This document shows positions 16,572 through 24,759 of a stretch of DNA of 64,000 nt, piece by piece. Origin of the DNA: CAVVFX01 sp963747535 (GTDB taxonomy: Bacteria > Acidobacteriota > Terriglobia > Bryobacterales > Bryobacteraceae); the NCBI GenBank assembly GCA_963747535.1, contig CAVVFX010000001.1, positions 248,001 through 312,000 on the forward strand. Reading direction: 5' to 3'. The notes under the pieces were generated by a model. The model was not told the origin of the DNA, made no database searches, and saw nothing but the letters and a program-made list of their open reading frames with translations. The translations under genes and the position numbers were made by a program. How positions within the stretch are numbered: position 1 is the first letter of the stretch; each line of letters begins with the position of its first letter.

Positions 16572-17847
16572 TTCTGGAACGCTCGCGCGGGCCAGTTTTA
16601 TTGCCGCGACAATTGTCCTCGCGTTGTACGCCGCACGGCACTACTTGCTTTCTTTTTTTCGCATGTTTCTGGCCGAGCCGCGTGGTTTCTCGGAGGTCGA
16701 GGGTTTTTTCCTGCCGAAGCTCACGGTTATGGTACCTATGCACAACGAGGAGGACGTCGCTGCCGACGTGCTGGAGGCACTAGTGGTGAGCGACTATGAT
16801 CCCGACCTGCTTGAGATTCTCGCGGTCAATGACCGCTCGCGTGACGGTACGGGCGCGATCATTGATCATTACGCGGACCGTCATACGGCGATCCGCGCAC
16901 TGCACCGGACCGAAGGACGGGGTGGCAAGGCGGCGGCGCTGGCTTTCGCGACCGAGCTGGCGGAGGGCGAGATCATCATCGTCTTTGACGCCGATTACGT
17001 GCCGGGTCCGCAGATTTTGAAGATGCTGGCGGCGCCGTTCGCGGATCCGCAAACCGGAGCCGTGATGGGCCGGGTGGTTCCAATCAATGCCGGCACAAGC
17101 CTGGTGTCGGCCTTACTGTCGCTCGACCGCGCGGCCGGCTATCAGGTGGGGCAGCAGGCACGTTTCAACCTTGGCTTGGTACCTCAGTTCGGCGGTACAG
17201 TGGGCGGCGTTCGACGGACGGCTCTCGATGCGGCAGGGGGATGGAACGTAACGTCGCTGACCGAGGACACGGATCTCACGTGCCGGCTGTTGCTGGCCGG
17301 ATGGAAGATCGTTTACGTCAATGACGCGGAGTGCACCGAGCAGGCTCCGGAATCGTGGGACGTCCGGCGACGGCAGCTCCGCCGATGGGTGCTGGGGCAC
17401 AACGAGTGTTTTCACCGGTTTGGATGGGCAGTGATGCGGTCTTCGGTACTCACGATCAGGGAGCGAATCGACCTGATCTTTGTGCTGGCTTGCTATTGGA
17501 CCGCGCCCATCCTGGTTTTGGGCTGGCTGGCGTCGCTGATCCTGTTCTTCCGGCAGCAAGCGGTGCCAGCGGACGCATTGACGGTGGCCCTTGTGCTGAT
17601 CGGTTGCCAGATGTTCTGTAATCAGTCTACCTTTTTTGAATTGGCGACGGCGTCATTTCTCGACCAGGAAAAGGAAAAAGGACTTTTGCTGCCGCTGACG
17701 TTTCTGAATTTCATTGCAAGCACCGGAACGATTTGCGCGGCGCTGTGCACATACTACTTGACTACAATTTTCGGGTCTCGTGAGTTTGACTGGCACAAGA
17801 CAATTCGTTACCGGACGGATCGCAATGGGAATGGTGCGAAGCGATGA
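16564..17847 (+). CDS. Processive family-2 glycosyltransferase (cellulose/PNAG synthase-like)
   Basis: Inner-membrane GT2 enzyme of 427 residues that probably polymerises and extrudes a polysaccharide. One N-terminal helix (FIAATIVLALYAARHYLLSF) is followed by the GT-A domain: VMVPMHNEEDVAA, LAVNDRSRDGTGA, GRGGKAAAL, IIVFDADYVPG (DxD), SLTEDTDLTCRLL (TED) and RRRQLRRWVLGHNE, the QxxRW motif of processive synthases. Three or four C-terminal helices follow. It overlaps the upstream membrane gene; the bactofilin-like gene follows after 11 bp. The sugar polymer cannot be deduced. Confidence 0.92.
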   Translation: MDSSGTLARASFIAATIVLALYAARHYLLSFFRMFLAEPRGFSEVEGFFLPKLTVMVPMHNEEDVAADVLEALVVSDYDPDLLEILAVNDRSRDGTGAIIDHYADRHTAIRALHRTEGRGGKAAALAFATELAEGEIIIVFDADYVPGPQILKMLAAPFADPQTGAVMGRVVPINAGTSLVSALLSLDRAAGYQVGQQARFNLGLVPQFGGTVGGVRRTALDAAGGWNVTSLTEDTDLTCRLLLAGWKIVYVNDAECTEQAPESWDVRRRQLRRWVLGHNECFHRFGWAVMRSSVLTIRERIDLIFVLACYWTAPILVLGWLASLILFFRQQAVPADALTVALVLIGCQMFCNQSTFFELATASFLDQEKEKGLLLPLTFLNFIASTGTICAALCTYYLTTIFGSREFDWHKTIRYRTDRNGNGAKR

Positions 17848-17858
17848 AAGACTGAAGG

Positions 17859-18743
17859 GTGGGAAAGTTGAGGGCGATCGGTTTTTTTGCATTCGGAGCC
17901 GTATTTATCTTCTGGTTTTCTCTGCATCTTGCCGCATCCCTATGGGCGTATCGGAAGTTGAAGCGCGAAGGCGTTCCGGGGACCGGCACGCGCGTAGAAC
18001 GCTACCGTGGAAGTCCCGCTGATGTCCATTTTCCGGGTGATGGTGTTCTGCGCGGTCCATCGGTGACTGGAGTTGTTATCGCTCAGGGCTCATTAACGTT
18101 ACTCGATGGAGCGCTAGTGACGAAGTCCGCCCACAGCCAGGGAAATATGACGATCGGAAAAGGGTGCGTAGTAGAGTGCCTTGCGACGTCCTGCGGAGTG
18201 ATGCGACTGGAGAGCGGTGCAACCGCGCAGGTCTGCAGCGCGCCCGAAATTACGACCGGTTGCGGGCCGGATAATTCACCATGCGAAACGCCACTCCGGG
18301 TCCGTGAGAAAACCACAGTGATACCCGGAGCGACGTTTCACGAACGCTTCCAGCAATTGAGCGCGGATACGTGGGTGTGCACAGGGGATCTCAAGTTAAC
18401 CGGACCGGTCTGCCTGAAAACGAGACTGGTGGTGCGCGGTTCGTTTTCTGCGGGTGCCGGGAGTGAACTTGCGAGCGACCTGAAGGCGACGGGCGACCTG
18501 ACGATCGGGCCCGATTCGACCTGCCGGGGGAAACTGCTGTCGGAGGGAACGATTTCCCTTGGCGCGAGATGCCGCTTCGACGGTATCCTGCACGCCGGGA
18601 GAGACCTGCATCTTGGCGAGGGCGTGCGGAGCGAGAACGGCCGGCCGGTAGTGGCCTACGCGGCAGGACGCGTCGTCCTCGCTCGGGGGATCAGAATCCG
18701 GGGAAAAGTGGCGGCCGGCCGCCAAGTGGTGGTCCCATCGTGA
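17859..18743 (+). CDS. Membrane-anchored bactofilin-like / beta-helix protein
   Basis: The 294-residue protein starts with a transmembrane helix (GFFAFGAVFIFWFSLHLAAS), then about 250 residues with short repeating beta turns (GNMTIGKGCVVECLAT, ATGDLTIGPDSTCRGKLLSE, GTISLGARCRFDGILHAG), as in bactofilins and other right-handed beta-helix polymers. Start is GTG at 17859, with a TTG a few codons on. In this operon it may scaffold the synthase or link it to the outer-membrane barrel (inference). Its TGA overlaps the next gene's GTG by three bases. Confidence 0.75.
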   Translation: MGKLRAIGFFAFGAVFIFWFSLHLAASLWAYRKLKREGVPGTGTRVERYRGSPADVHFPGDGVLRGPSVTGVVIAQGSLTLLDGALVTKSAHSQGNMTIGKGCVVECLATSCGVMRLESGATAQVCSAPEITTGCGPDNSPCETPLRVREKTTVIPGATFHERFQQLSADTWVCTGDLKLTGPVCLKTRLVVRGSFSAGAGSELASDLKATGDLTIGPDSTCRGKLLSEGTISLGARCRFDGILHAGRDLHLGEGVRSENGRPVVAYAAGRVVLARGIRIRGKVAAGRQVVVPS

Positions 18744-19567
18744 GGTTTCTGGTTGTCACGTACCTGGGGATGAGCCTGGTTACAATGCACGCGCAGACTC
18801 CGGATACAAGTGTGGAAACGCCCCCGGACGTCAACGCGGCGACGATTTTACCTTTTCGGTTGGAGGTGGGCGGCTACGGGACCTACTTTCAGAATGCCGG
18901 CGGCTGGTGGCGCGGCGTTGATTCCACCCTCTGGATCCGGAGCAGTCCGAAATTCATTCCGGCGCTGACTTTCGACGACCGGACGAGCAATGCCGGCACA
19001 GAGCGCTACTATTCGTTCTTTTCATATGCCAACTGGACTCCTAATTTCTACACGACCCAGTCGATTTCGGGAACTCCGGAAACCGGCGATAAGCCGTTGC
19101 TGTTTCCACGGTTCCGTTATGACGTCAAGGCGTGGTTCAAACCTCCGCAGCGCAAAAGTCTGGTTGCAGGTCTGGGGGTGACGAGGTATACGTTCGACCA
19201 CGGCTTCAGCGGGGTAATCCTGAACCCGGGGTTTCTCTATTACAGAGGCAGGTTCGTCTTCGATGCGGAGGGCTTTATCAATCGGAATCAGCCGGGGAAC
19301 CTCGGGTCAGGTTCGGGGCAACTCACCGTTCAGAGAGGGCAAGAAGGCCAGTACTGGGCCGGCGTGACGATCGGAGGCGGCCACCAGACGTATCGGGAGT
19401 TGGAGAACCTGCCTCTGGAGGTGCGGTTCGCCAGTATTTCGGTGGATGCTTTCTATCGCAGGTGGTTGACCCGGCACGTCGGTTTTGTGATATCGTGCGG
19501 ATACCAGGACGCGTTCCACACGTATCAGCGAGCCAGCGTCGCATCGCACCTATTTTTCGAGTTTTGA
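18740..19567 (+). CDS. YaiO-like outer-membrane beta-barrel protein
   Basis: The start is the GTG at 18740 (GTGA overlap with the upstream stop); the frame is open further upstream but overlaps coding sequence. The product has about 275 residues, with a signal peptide VRFLVVTYLGMSLVTMHAQT and alternating aromatic beta strands ending in the outer-membrane signature SHLFFEF. Motifs such as FFSYANWTPNFYT and FYRRWLTRHVGFVISCGY suit the YaiO family, which is encoded beside GT2 synthases. Last gene of the four-gene operon; a role as export pore is inference. Confidence 0.8.
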   Translation: MRFLVVTYLGMSLVTMHAQTPDTSVETPPDVNAATILPFRLEVGGYGTYFQNAGGWWRGVDSTLWIRSSPKFIPALTFDDRTSNAGTERYYSFFSYANWTPNFYTTQSISGTPETGDKPLLFPRFRYDVKAWFKPPQRKSLVAGLGVTRYTFDHGFSGVILNPGFLYYRGRFVFDAEGFINRNQPGNLGSGSGQLTVQRGQEGQYWAGVTIGGGHQTYRELENLPLEVRFASISVDAFYRRWLTRHVGFVISCGYQDAFHTYQRASVASHLFFEF

Positions 19568-19569
19568 GC

Positions 19570-19878
19570 CGGCCGGAGCTGTGGTCTCTCCCTCGCGTAA
19601 GCCGGGAGACGCTGGAATTCTTGGGGCAATGGCTTGAGAACGAAAGCCGCAGCCAAGATGTCGCGGTCACGTTCGCCACGATAGGCCGCCTCCGGGACGA
19701 ATATCGCGACGGCATCGTTCCTGGGTTCTGCCTTCACGACGAACTAGAGTGGTTCACGAAGGCCGGGCTAAGCACGTTCGAGGCCTGTCCATCCGGCACG
19801 TCCTTAAAAGATCGGATTGTACCTTTCGAATTCAGATACCTCGCGGCGATCTGGAAGGCGCGAGCGAGCCAGCGGTAA
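19570..19878 (+). pseudogene. Possible amidohydrolase C-terminal fragment
   Basis: The frame reads DGIVPGFCLHDELEWFTKAG followed by LSTFEA, which resembles the GxxLHxELxxLxxAGLxxxEAL segment near the C terminus of amidohydrolase/imidazolonepropionase-like enzymes. The typical ATxNPA continuation is absent, replaced by CPSGTSLKDRIVPFEF. No start codon or metal-binding region is present. It begins right after the YaiO-like stop, so it is a leftover of rearrangement. Confidence 0.4.
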
Positions 19879-19965
19879 TCATCACCCTTCCCCAACCCAC
19901 GTAGGAGAATCGGTGGTGACTGTGTTTCAATGTGGTTGTTTGAGTGTATCGCAATTAGCTCAAGC

Positions 19966-20202
19966 GAGCCGCTCACGCCCAAGGCGACCGTGACGGGCCT
20001 TCTACAAGGCGCTCTTCGACGCGTTTCCTGACTGCCACGTGGACACTGAGGCCATGTACGTCGAGGGGGACGTGCTGACGCGGCGCTTCCGGTTCTCGGG
20101 CTCCCACACCGGCAAGTTCCAGGGCATCCCGCCGAGTGGTCGGTCCTCCGCGGTCCCCAGCATCACGATCCTGCGCTTCGGGGCGCACCGGTGCGTGGAG
20201 CG
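19966..20202 (+). pseudogene. Truncated second copy of the SnoaL-like gene at 58971-59402
   Basis: About 235 bp match 59097-59335 at roughly nine bases in ten, covering the middle of the SnoaL-like protein. Both ends of the gene are missing, and one extra C (GGGCCTTCTAC against GGGCTTCTAC) shifts the frame early. Duplication followed by decay; the two copies are 39 kb apart. Confidence 0.85.
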
Positions 20203-20206
20203 ATCT

Positions 20207-20608
20207 TCAAGATGAGAATGCGACGGAAAGCGACGTTTCGCGCGCGCTCCTTTTCAAGGCTCTTCGAACGGCGGTCTCCAACTGCGCCACCGTGAACGGC
20301 TTCTCCAGTACGGAATGCACTCCCAAACTATGCGCAATGGTGTCGGAGAACGCGGGGTATCCGGAGGTGAAAAGCACTGGCCCGGCAAAACCCTCCCCAA
20401 TTATACGATTAACCAGTTGAAAACCAGATATTGGCTTCATGCTAATATCCGTCACAATCAGATCGATCGGAACTTGACCGCCAGCCTGAACGGCGAGTGC
20501 CGCGAGCGGATCAGACAGCGCCGTCACAGTGTGACCATCACGCCGCAATGCGGTTGACATTAAGGTGAGCAACACCAACTCGTCGTCAATGAGCAAAATA
20601 TTTGCCAT
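20207..20608 (-). CDS. Single-domain response regulator (CheY-like receiver)
   Basis: The 133-residue receiver has ILLIDDE (acidic pocket), LIVTDISM (phospho-acceptor Asp), LFTSGY (Thr/Ser switch) and VLEKPF (Lys). No output domain, so it probably acts by protein contact or as a phosphorelay intermediate. Upstream is a short intergenic stretch leading to repeat R2; downstream it abuts the SnoaL-like remnant by four bases. The cognate kinase is not adjacent. Confidence 0.9.
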   Translation of the reverse strand: MANILLIDDELVLLTLMSTALRRDGHTVTALSDPLAALAVQAGGQVPIDLIVTDISMKPISGFQLVNRIIGEGFAGPVLFTSGYPAFSDTIAHSLGVHSVLEKPFTVAQLETAVRRALKRSARETSLSVAFSS

Positions 20609-20704
20609 GGGTTGTCTGGATTAAAATTAATGGTATCACCCAAAACAAAACCTTTGCCTTGCAATGTGTGACGCATTGTGAGTATCAATTGCACTATAAT
20701 CGAG

Positions 20705-20832
20705 CGCCGTTGCGACGCGAAAAACCGAGAACCGCGAACCTCGTGGACGCCGGGCGAGCGCGAAAACACCGCGAAAACGCGTTTTTCAAAAAAGCTGCGT
20801 GGGTGTGTACCTTGTGTCCGCGGGCGGGCGGG
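20705..20832 (+). repeat. Modular GC-rich repeat, copy R2 (3' half)
   Basis: Contains the CGCGAAAAACCGAGAACCGC, CGAGCGCGAAAACACCGCGA and TTTTTCAAAAAAGCTGCGTG blocks of the repeat family, but not the 5' half. It runs straight into the duplicated small-gene unit at 20741-21232. Confidence 0.85.
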
Positions 20833-21232
20833 GCGACCTCAAGACCCATGTGGTGATTGTCGGTCAGGATCGGGGCGACTCCATTGGCGTTCCCATGCGA
20901 TCGGGTAGTATGTTTGAATCCGGCTCAGCCAGATCCCCTTAGGCAAAGTGCGAGAGGCCAACGATTGGGACTAACTGCCGTGAGCGGGACCTCGCGGATC
21001 GTGGGTGTCGAATAGTTTCGTGCTCTATGGTTGCTCGCCTCGCTGTAATCATCGCTACTTCCGCCATTAACAGTTTCGGCCTTAAAGTTTCCATCGCCTC
21101 AAAATCATGCATGAGGATTGCCAGATTGAACTTCAGCCTAAGTTCAGCGCATAGTTCGCAGGGCGAATTAACGGGCACTCTTGGAGTATAACGGATGTGA
21201 TCGGCGGATAGTACTCGGGGTTACCCTAGGTA
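20741..21232 (+). repeat. Duplicated unit of about 490 bp, copy 1 (copy 2 at 52929-53419)
   Basis: From the repeat tail through the small minus-strand gene to GGATAGTACTCGGGGTTACC the sequence is almost identical to 52929-53419, in the same orientation, 32 kb away. Both copies are bounded by a repeat 3' half on one side and a repeat 5' block on the other (R3 here, R12 there). Confidence 0.9.
20939..21178 (-). CDS. Small Cys-containing helical protein, copy 1
   Basis: The 79-residue protein starts MPVNSPCELCAELRLKFN with a CxxC pair, then a helical stretch (AILMHDFEAMETLRPKLLMA) and basic end. It is nearly identical to the protein at 53129-53371, with mostly single-base differences that keep the frame open, which supports a real gene. 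It belongs to a loose class of 65-85-residue Acidobacterial proteins with N-terminal Cys and two helices. Function unknown. Confidence 0.6.
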   Translation of the reverse strand: MPVNSPCELCAELRLKFNLAILMHDFEAMETLRPKLLMAEVAMITARRATIEHETIRHPRSARSRSRQLVPIVGLSHFA

Positions 21233-21261
21233 CCTCTAGACGACCGCAGGCGCGTGGGCTC

Positions 21262-21375
21262 CACCCGCCGCGGCGATCCCCGCGTTCGCCGCCTCGCTCG
21301 AACGTGCACACGCCGGTCGTGACAAAAGCGCCAGGTCCGACGCCGTGAAAGACCACGGCGGTGCCCGGCGACATT
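21262..21375 (+). repeat. Modular GC-rich repeat, copy R3 (5' block)
   Basis: Holds CGGCGATCCCCGCGTTCGCC followed by GCCTCGCTCGAACG and a degenerate GGTCGTGACA block. It separates the small-gene unit from the NtrC-type regulator. Confidence 0.75.
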
Positions 21376-21394
21376 TCAAACAAATTCGAAGCAC

Positions 21395-22855
21395 TCATGA
21401 TGGACAGTAGCCAGCGCCCTGCGTTTGGAAAGGTGGTGCCATGACACTGCCCTCCACACCCAGTTTCTTCATCTTGTAGAGAAGCGCCTTATAGTCGATC
21501 TTCAATATGGCCGCGGCTCTCTTTCGATTCCACCGTGTTGCATTCAAGGCCGACAGGATCGCCTCGGTCTCAGCCTGCTGCTTGGCCAGTGTCACCTTTT
21601 CAAGAATCGCCGCATTGCTCGCTTCCGGAGGAGCAATCAGGCGCGGTTCTGTTACGGAGGCGGACACAACCGGTTTGCGTCTGGTCTTCAACTGCAGTTC
21701 GCGGACAATTAGCTCCGGATCGCGCAGCACGATCAATCTTCGAATAACATTTTCCAGTTCGCGAACATTCCCGGGCCAGGAATAATTGAAAAGAGCTTCT
21801 TTGAAATCCCGAGTCAGCAGAGGCGCCTCCCTCTTCGCCGGAGAGTGCCTCTTCAGCAGGAACTCAGCCAGGGAAAGGATGTCATCTTTACGCTCCCGTA
21901 ATGAAGGGAGAACCAAATTGATGACATTGAGCCGGTAGTACAGGTCTTCACGAAAACTCCGATCCGCAATGGCTTGCTCCAGATCCCGGTGGGTTGCCGC
22001 CAGGACTCGCACATCGACGCGGATCGTTTCCCTTCCGCCGATTCGTTGAAACTGCTGATCCTGGAGCACTTGGAGTAGCTTCGACTGAAGCCGCACGTCC
22101 ATATCGCCGATTTCATCCAGGAGAATCGTGCCGCCGTCAGCCTGTTCGAACATGCCGACCTTTTTCTGGAACGCTCCGGTAAACGCGCCTCTCTCATAGC
22201 CGAACAATTCACTCTCCACCAGTTCAAAGGGCAGAGCGGCGCAATTCAGTTTCAGGAATGCCTGGTTTGCACGCGGCGAATGGGCATGCAACTCCCGAGC
22301 CAGCACCTCTTTGCCCGTGCCCGTCTCGCCTTGGATCAAGACTGGCGCGTCCGACCAGCCGATCTGTCCCACAAGCGAATAGATTTCACGCATCTGCTGG
22401 TTCCCGCCGAAGAAAGCATTAGTCTTCGGGGCGGACACTCGGACCGGCGGCGGTCGGTCGGCACGGTCAGCTTCCAATGCTTTGGCGATTGCTTGCTTGA
22501 GGTCTTCGTGCACCACCGGTTTGCAGAGAAAATCCGTGGCGCCGCATTTCATTGCCGCAACGACATTCACCGGCAAGTACTCACCGGCGAGGATGATTAC
22601 CGGCAGCGTCGCACTCATTCGCCGGATCTCGCACAAGGTTTCCAGCCCGTCCCGCTCAGGCATGATGATATCCAGCAGTACGAGAGATATACCAGAGCCG
22701 GCCGACTGTAAGCATCTGAGGACTTCATTCCCGCTTTCAGCGACTTCGACTCGATAGCCCAAACACCTTACTGTCATTTCGAGATACGCGCGCACCTCGA
22801 GTTCATCTTCGACCAGCAGAATGCAAGGGCCGTTAGGCCTCGTATTCGTAATCAC
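21395..22855 (-). CDS. NtrC-family sigma-54 response regulator, copy 1
   Basis: The 486-residue activator has a receiver (ILLVEDELEVRAYL, VLLDIIMPERDG), an AAA+ sigma-54 interaction domain (QGETGTGKEVLARE Walker A, ERGAFTGAFQ loop, ILLDEIGDMD Walker B) and a Fis-type HTH (RAAAILKIDYKALLYKMKKL). It should activate sigma-54 promoters when phosphorylated. The GTG start has GGAGGAGG about 7 nt upstream. The gene and about 210 bp upstream are duplicated in inverted orientation at 30592-32247. C-terminal residues differ because the duplication ends inside the last codons. Confidence 0.93.
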   Translation of the reverse strand: MITNTRPNGPCILLVEDELEVRAYLEMTVRCLGYRVEVAESGNEVLRCLQSAGSGISLVLLDIIMPERDGLETLCEIRRMSATLPVIILAGEYLPVNVVAAMKCGATDFLCKPVVHEDLKQAIAKALEADRADRPPPVRVSAPKTNAFFGGNQQMREIYSLVGQIGWSDAPVLIQGETGTGKEVLARELHAHSPRANQAFLKLNCAALPFELVESELFGYERGAFTGAFQKKVGMFEQADGGTILLDEIGDMDVRLQSKLLQVLQDQQFQRIGGRETIRVDVRVLAATHRDLEQAIADRSFREDLYYRLNVINLVLPSLRERKDDILSLAEFLLKRHSPAKREAPLLTRDFKEALFNYSWPGNVRELENVIRRLIVLRDPELIVRELQLKTRRKPVVSASVTEPRLIAPPEASNAAILEKVTLAKQQAETEAILSALNATRWNRKRAAAILKIDYKALLYKMKKLGVEGSVMAPPFQTQGAGYCPS

Positions 22856-23065
22856 TTACGCCTCCTCCGTCCACGCTGTTACTTTAAGTTTCTGTCGAAC
22901 TTTAAGCCGATTCTTCACCGCGAAGAGTAATTAAACGCGGGATTCAATCCCAAGAATACTCCAAGAGTACCGTTGGTTCCGCCCAGTATCTCGAAAAATA
23001 TGAAACTCATTCGTAAATAGTCCCACTCGCACTACGCCGACTAGCGGAGGAACGCGATCCGTCTA
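21411..23065. repeat. 1.65-kb inverted repeat, left arm (right arm 30592-32247)
   Basis: Covers the NtrC-type gene and its upstream region. Only a few substitutions and a single-base indel separate the arms, so the duplication is recent or kept alike by gene conversion. The arms enclose about 7.5 kb (23066-30591), which could invert by homologous recombination. Confidence 0.92.
22881..23040 (-). promoter_or_regulatory. Upstream region of NtrC-type regulator, copy 1
   Basis: Mirrors 30618-30777. It contains two direct CTTAAAGT repeats 18 bp apart and a GGGATT-G-AATCCC palindrome; both are candidate operators. No convincing sigma-54 (GG-N10-GC) promoter was seen. Confidence 0.35.
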
Positions 23066-23580
23066 TCTTTTCGTTCGGGTTCCCCTTGGCTCGGGCTGGG
23101 AAGTCGGCGGCGCTTCCGAATCCGGATCGCGCCCTCCGCGGCGATCCCGGGTTCGTCGCGTCGCGCGAGCGGGCAAGCGGCGGTTATGACAGCAGCACGC
23201 GGTCCGGCGCCGGCCAAACGAATGCCCCGACCTCGCACACGCCTCTCGGCCGCCAATCCGCGCAATCGCGGGTGATCCGGCGGCACCAGGCGTTTGGCGC
23301 ATTCCTCGGACGACTGCGCCACGGCCCCATAAGCTCGTGGCTCGCAGCCGCGGCGATCCCGCGTTCGTCGCCTCGCTCGAAGTTGATCGCGGGCCGCGCG
23401 CGCCGATCCCACGTTCGTCGCCTTGCTCGAAGGGGTACCCCGGCCTCGCGCGCGTCTCTCGGCCGCCGCCAGGAGCTTTGCGCGTTCCTCGCGCGCGTAA
23501 GAATGCGAACCATTTGCGACACTTTAGGCCGACGCCGTTGCGCAGGAGCAGTGGACAAGCCCGCCGCCAACTAAATAGTT
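23045..23580 (+). repeat. Modular GC-rich repeat array, copy R4
   Basis: Composite of several blocks: GAACGCGATCCGTC, GGCGATCCCGGGTTCGTCGC, a second GGCGATCCCGCGTTCGTCGC, and CGCGTAAGAATGCGAACC followed by ATTTGCGACACTTTAGGCCG. The last block recurs at 50.4 and 55.1 kb. It fills the gene-free stretch between the regulator's upstream region and the gene at 23711-24028; 23581-23710 holds nothing I recognise. Confidence 0.75.
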
Positions 23581-23710
23581 GCGGGCGTGAGTGCCGGTCT
23601 TCACGCATACGTCCAGCTGCCATGCCGCGCGGCTGACTGCTCGCCCAGCATGGCTCGGCGATAAGAGTCAGCAACTTGACTGGCCCCCGACGTAGCGGCG
23701 CCTTGCCGAT

Positions 23711-24028
23711 TCAGAAGTGCAGCGCATCGTCAGGGATCGTGTACAGATCCTGCCTGCCGGAGTAGTTCAAGCCTGTCCACGTTTTGCCAGTTGGACTGGA
23801 TTCACCATCCGGGTTAAGATAGCCCGAGCAGCCGTCGCTCTTGCGGTGCCAGCGCAATAGCAACTGGCGGTAATCGAAGGTATGCGCAGCGACGTACTGC
23901 CTCACCATCTGAATGGCGTTGGTGCAGGAAGAGGCAGGCAGTCTAATGAACTCGTTTTGCCCTGCAACGTCGCTGATAACGATCTCGTAGCTGACTGCTC
24001 CGCTTGTTCCAAACTTGGCGTCTGTCAT
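23711..24028 (-). CDS. Small hypothetical protein, 105 residues
   Basis: The ATG at 24028 has a good AAGGAG six bases upstream and gives MTDAKFGTSGAVSYEIVISD. The protein is soluble, with a beta-rich start and an aromatic end (TGKTWTGLNYSGRQDLYTIP). No family was recognised. It reads away from the ISKra4-type element and lay just downstream of cpaE before that insertion. Confidence 0.6.
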   Translation of the reverse strand: MTDAKFGTSGAVSYEIVISDVAGQNEFIRLPASSCTNAIQMVRQYVAAHTFDYRQLLLRWHRKSDGCSGYLNPDGESSPTGKTWTGLNYSGRQDLYTIPDDALHF

Positions 24029-24332
24029 AGTCTGCTCCTTGACTTGTGGCCCAACAAAAGCATGATGCGCCAATTCAAACATGTTCTCAATAGAGCACTT
24101 AGTACTTTTGGGTGCTCAGAGCAGAAGTCACGGCGCGAAGTGATCCAGTTTCCGCATCGCTGCAAAAATAGAAAAAGGGCCAGTATTAGCCTCAAACGTG
24201 GTTCCCATTTCATTTGGGTGCGGCTACTTTAGAACGATGGACAAGTACTCATAATTCAATCAGTTAGAGCCAATCGGCCTGTCTTCGGCTATCGCTTAGC
24301 CCGGGGATATCGAAATAACCCCTGTTTTTGAA

Positions 24333-24731
24333 TCAGTTCTGGCGCTTGGACTCTGCCAGTTCGGCTTGGTGTCGCAGGATGGTTTTGGAGAGTTTGTCGA
24401 GGCGGTTGAGAAGGGTTTTCAACTTGCGGTATTGCTGTGCTGCGGCCCTGTACAACGGGGCCGCTTCCGGCGAGAGTTTGACATTCACCGTTTTGCCGTT
24501 GGCCTTGTAGGTAAGCTCGAAGTATGGGCCGTGGCGCTTGGTGGCGTCGGAGGCACAGGCGCACTGGGCTTTGCCGCACTTCATCATTCGCTTCAGTACT
24601 GTACCTTTGCAGAAATACTCGACCTGCTCCAGTCCTCGTCTGAGTTCCAGGAAGCGTTGCGTGTGGCGTTCCAGGGAGGCATTACGTACAAGGGGACGGA
24701 TACCGCTTTTCGAAACAGAAACACGTGACAT
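24333..24731 (-). CDS. DUF6788-like small protein carried by the ISKra4-type element
   Basis: The 132-residue protein has MKCGKAQCACASDATKRHGP (Cys cluster) and LTYKANGKTVNVKL, then a helical C terminus (KLKTLLNRLDKLSKTILRHQ). I recall this as the DUF6788 family, found beside transposases. It is divergent from the transposase; the start codons are only 28 bp apart and share a perfect dyad. Role unknown; a regulator or accessory of transposition is inference. Confidence 0.7.
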   Translation of the reverse strand: MSRVSVSKSGIRPLVRNASLERHTQRFLELRRGLEQVEYFCKGTVLKRMMKCGKAQCACASDATKRHGPYFELTYKANGKTVNVKLSPEAAPLYRAAAQQYRKLKTLLNRLDKLSKTILRHQAELAESKRQN

Positions 24732-24733
24732 TG

Positions 24734-24757
24734 TCTTACGGTGATACTACCGTAAGA
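24734..24757. promoter_or_regulatory. Perfect 9-bp dyad between divergent start codons in the ISKra4-type element
   Basis: TCTTACGGT-gatact-ACCGTAAGA lies two bases from each start codon (minus ATG 24731, plus ATG 24760). It occupies both ribosome-binding positions, so it can act as operator or as RNA hairpin limiting translation of both genes. Confidence 0.7.
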
Positions 24758-24759
24758 AC

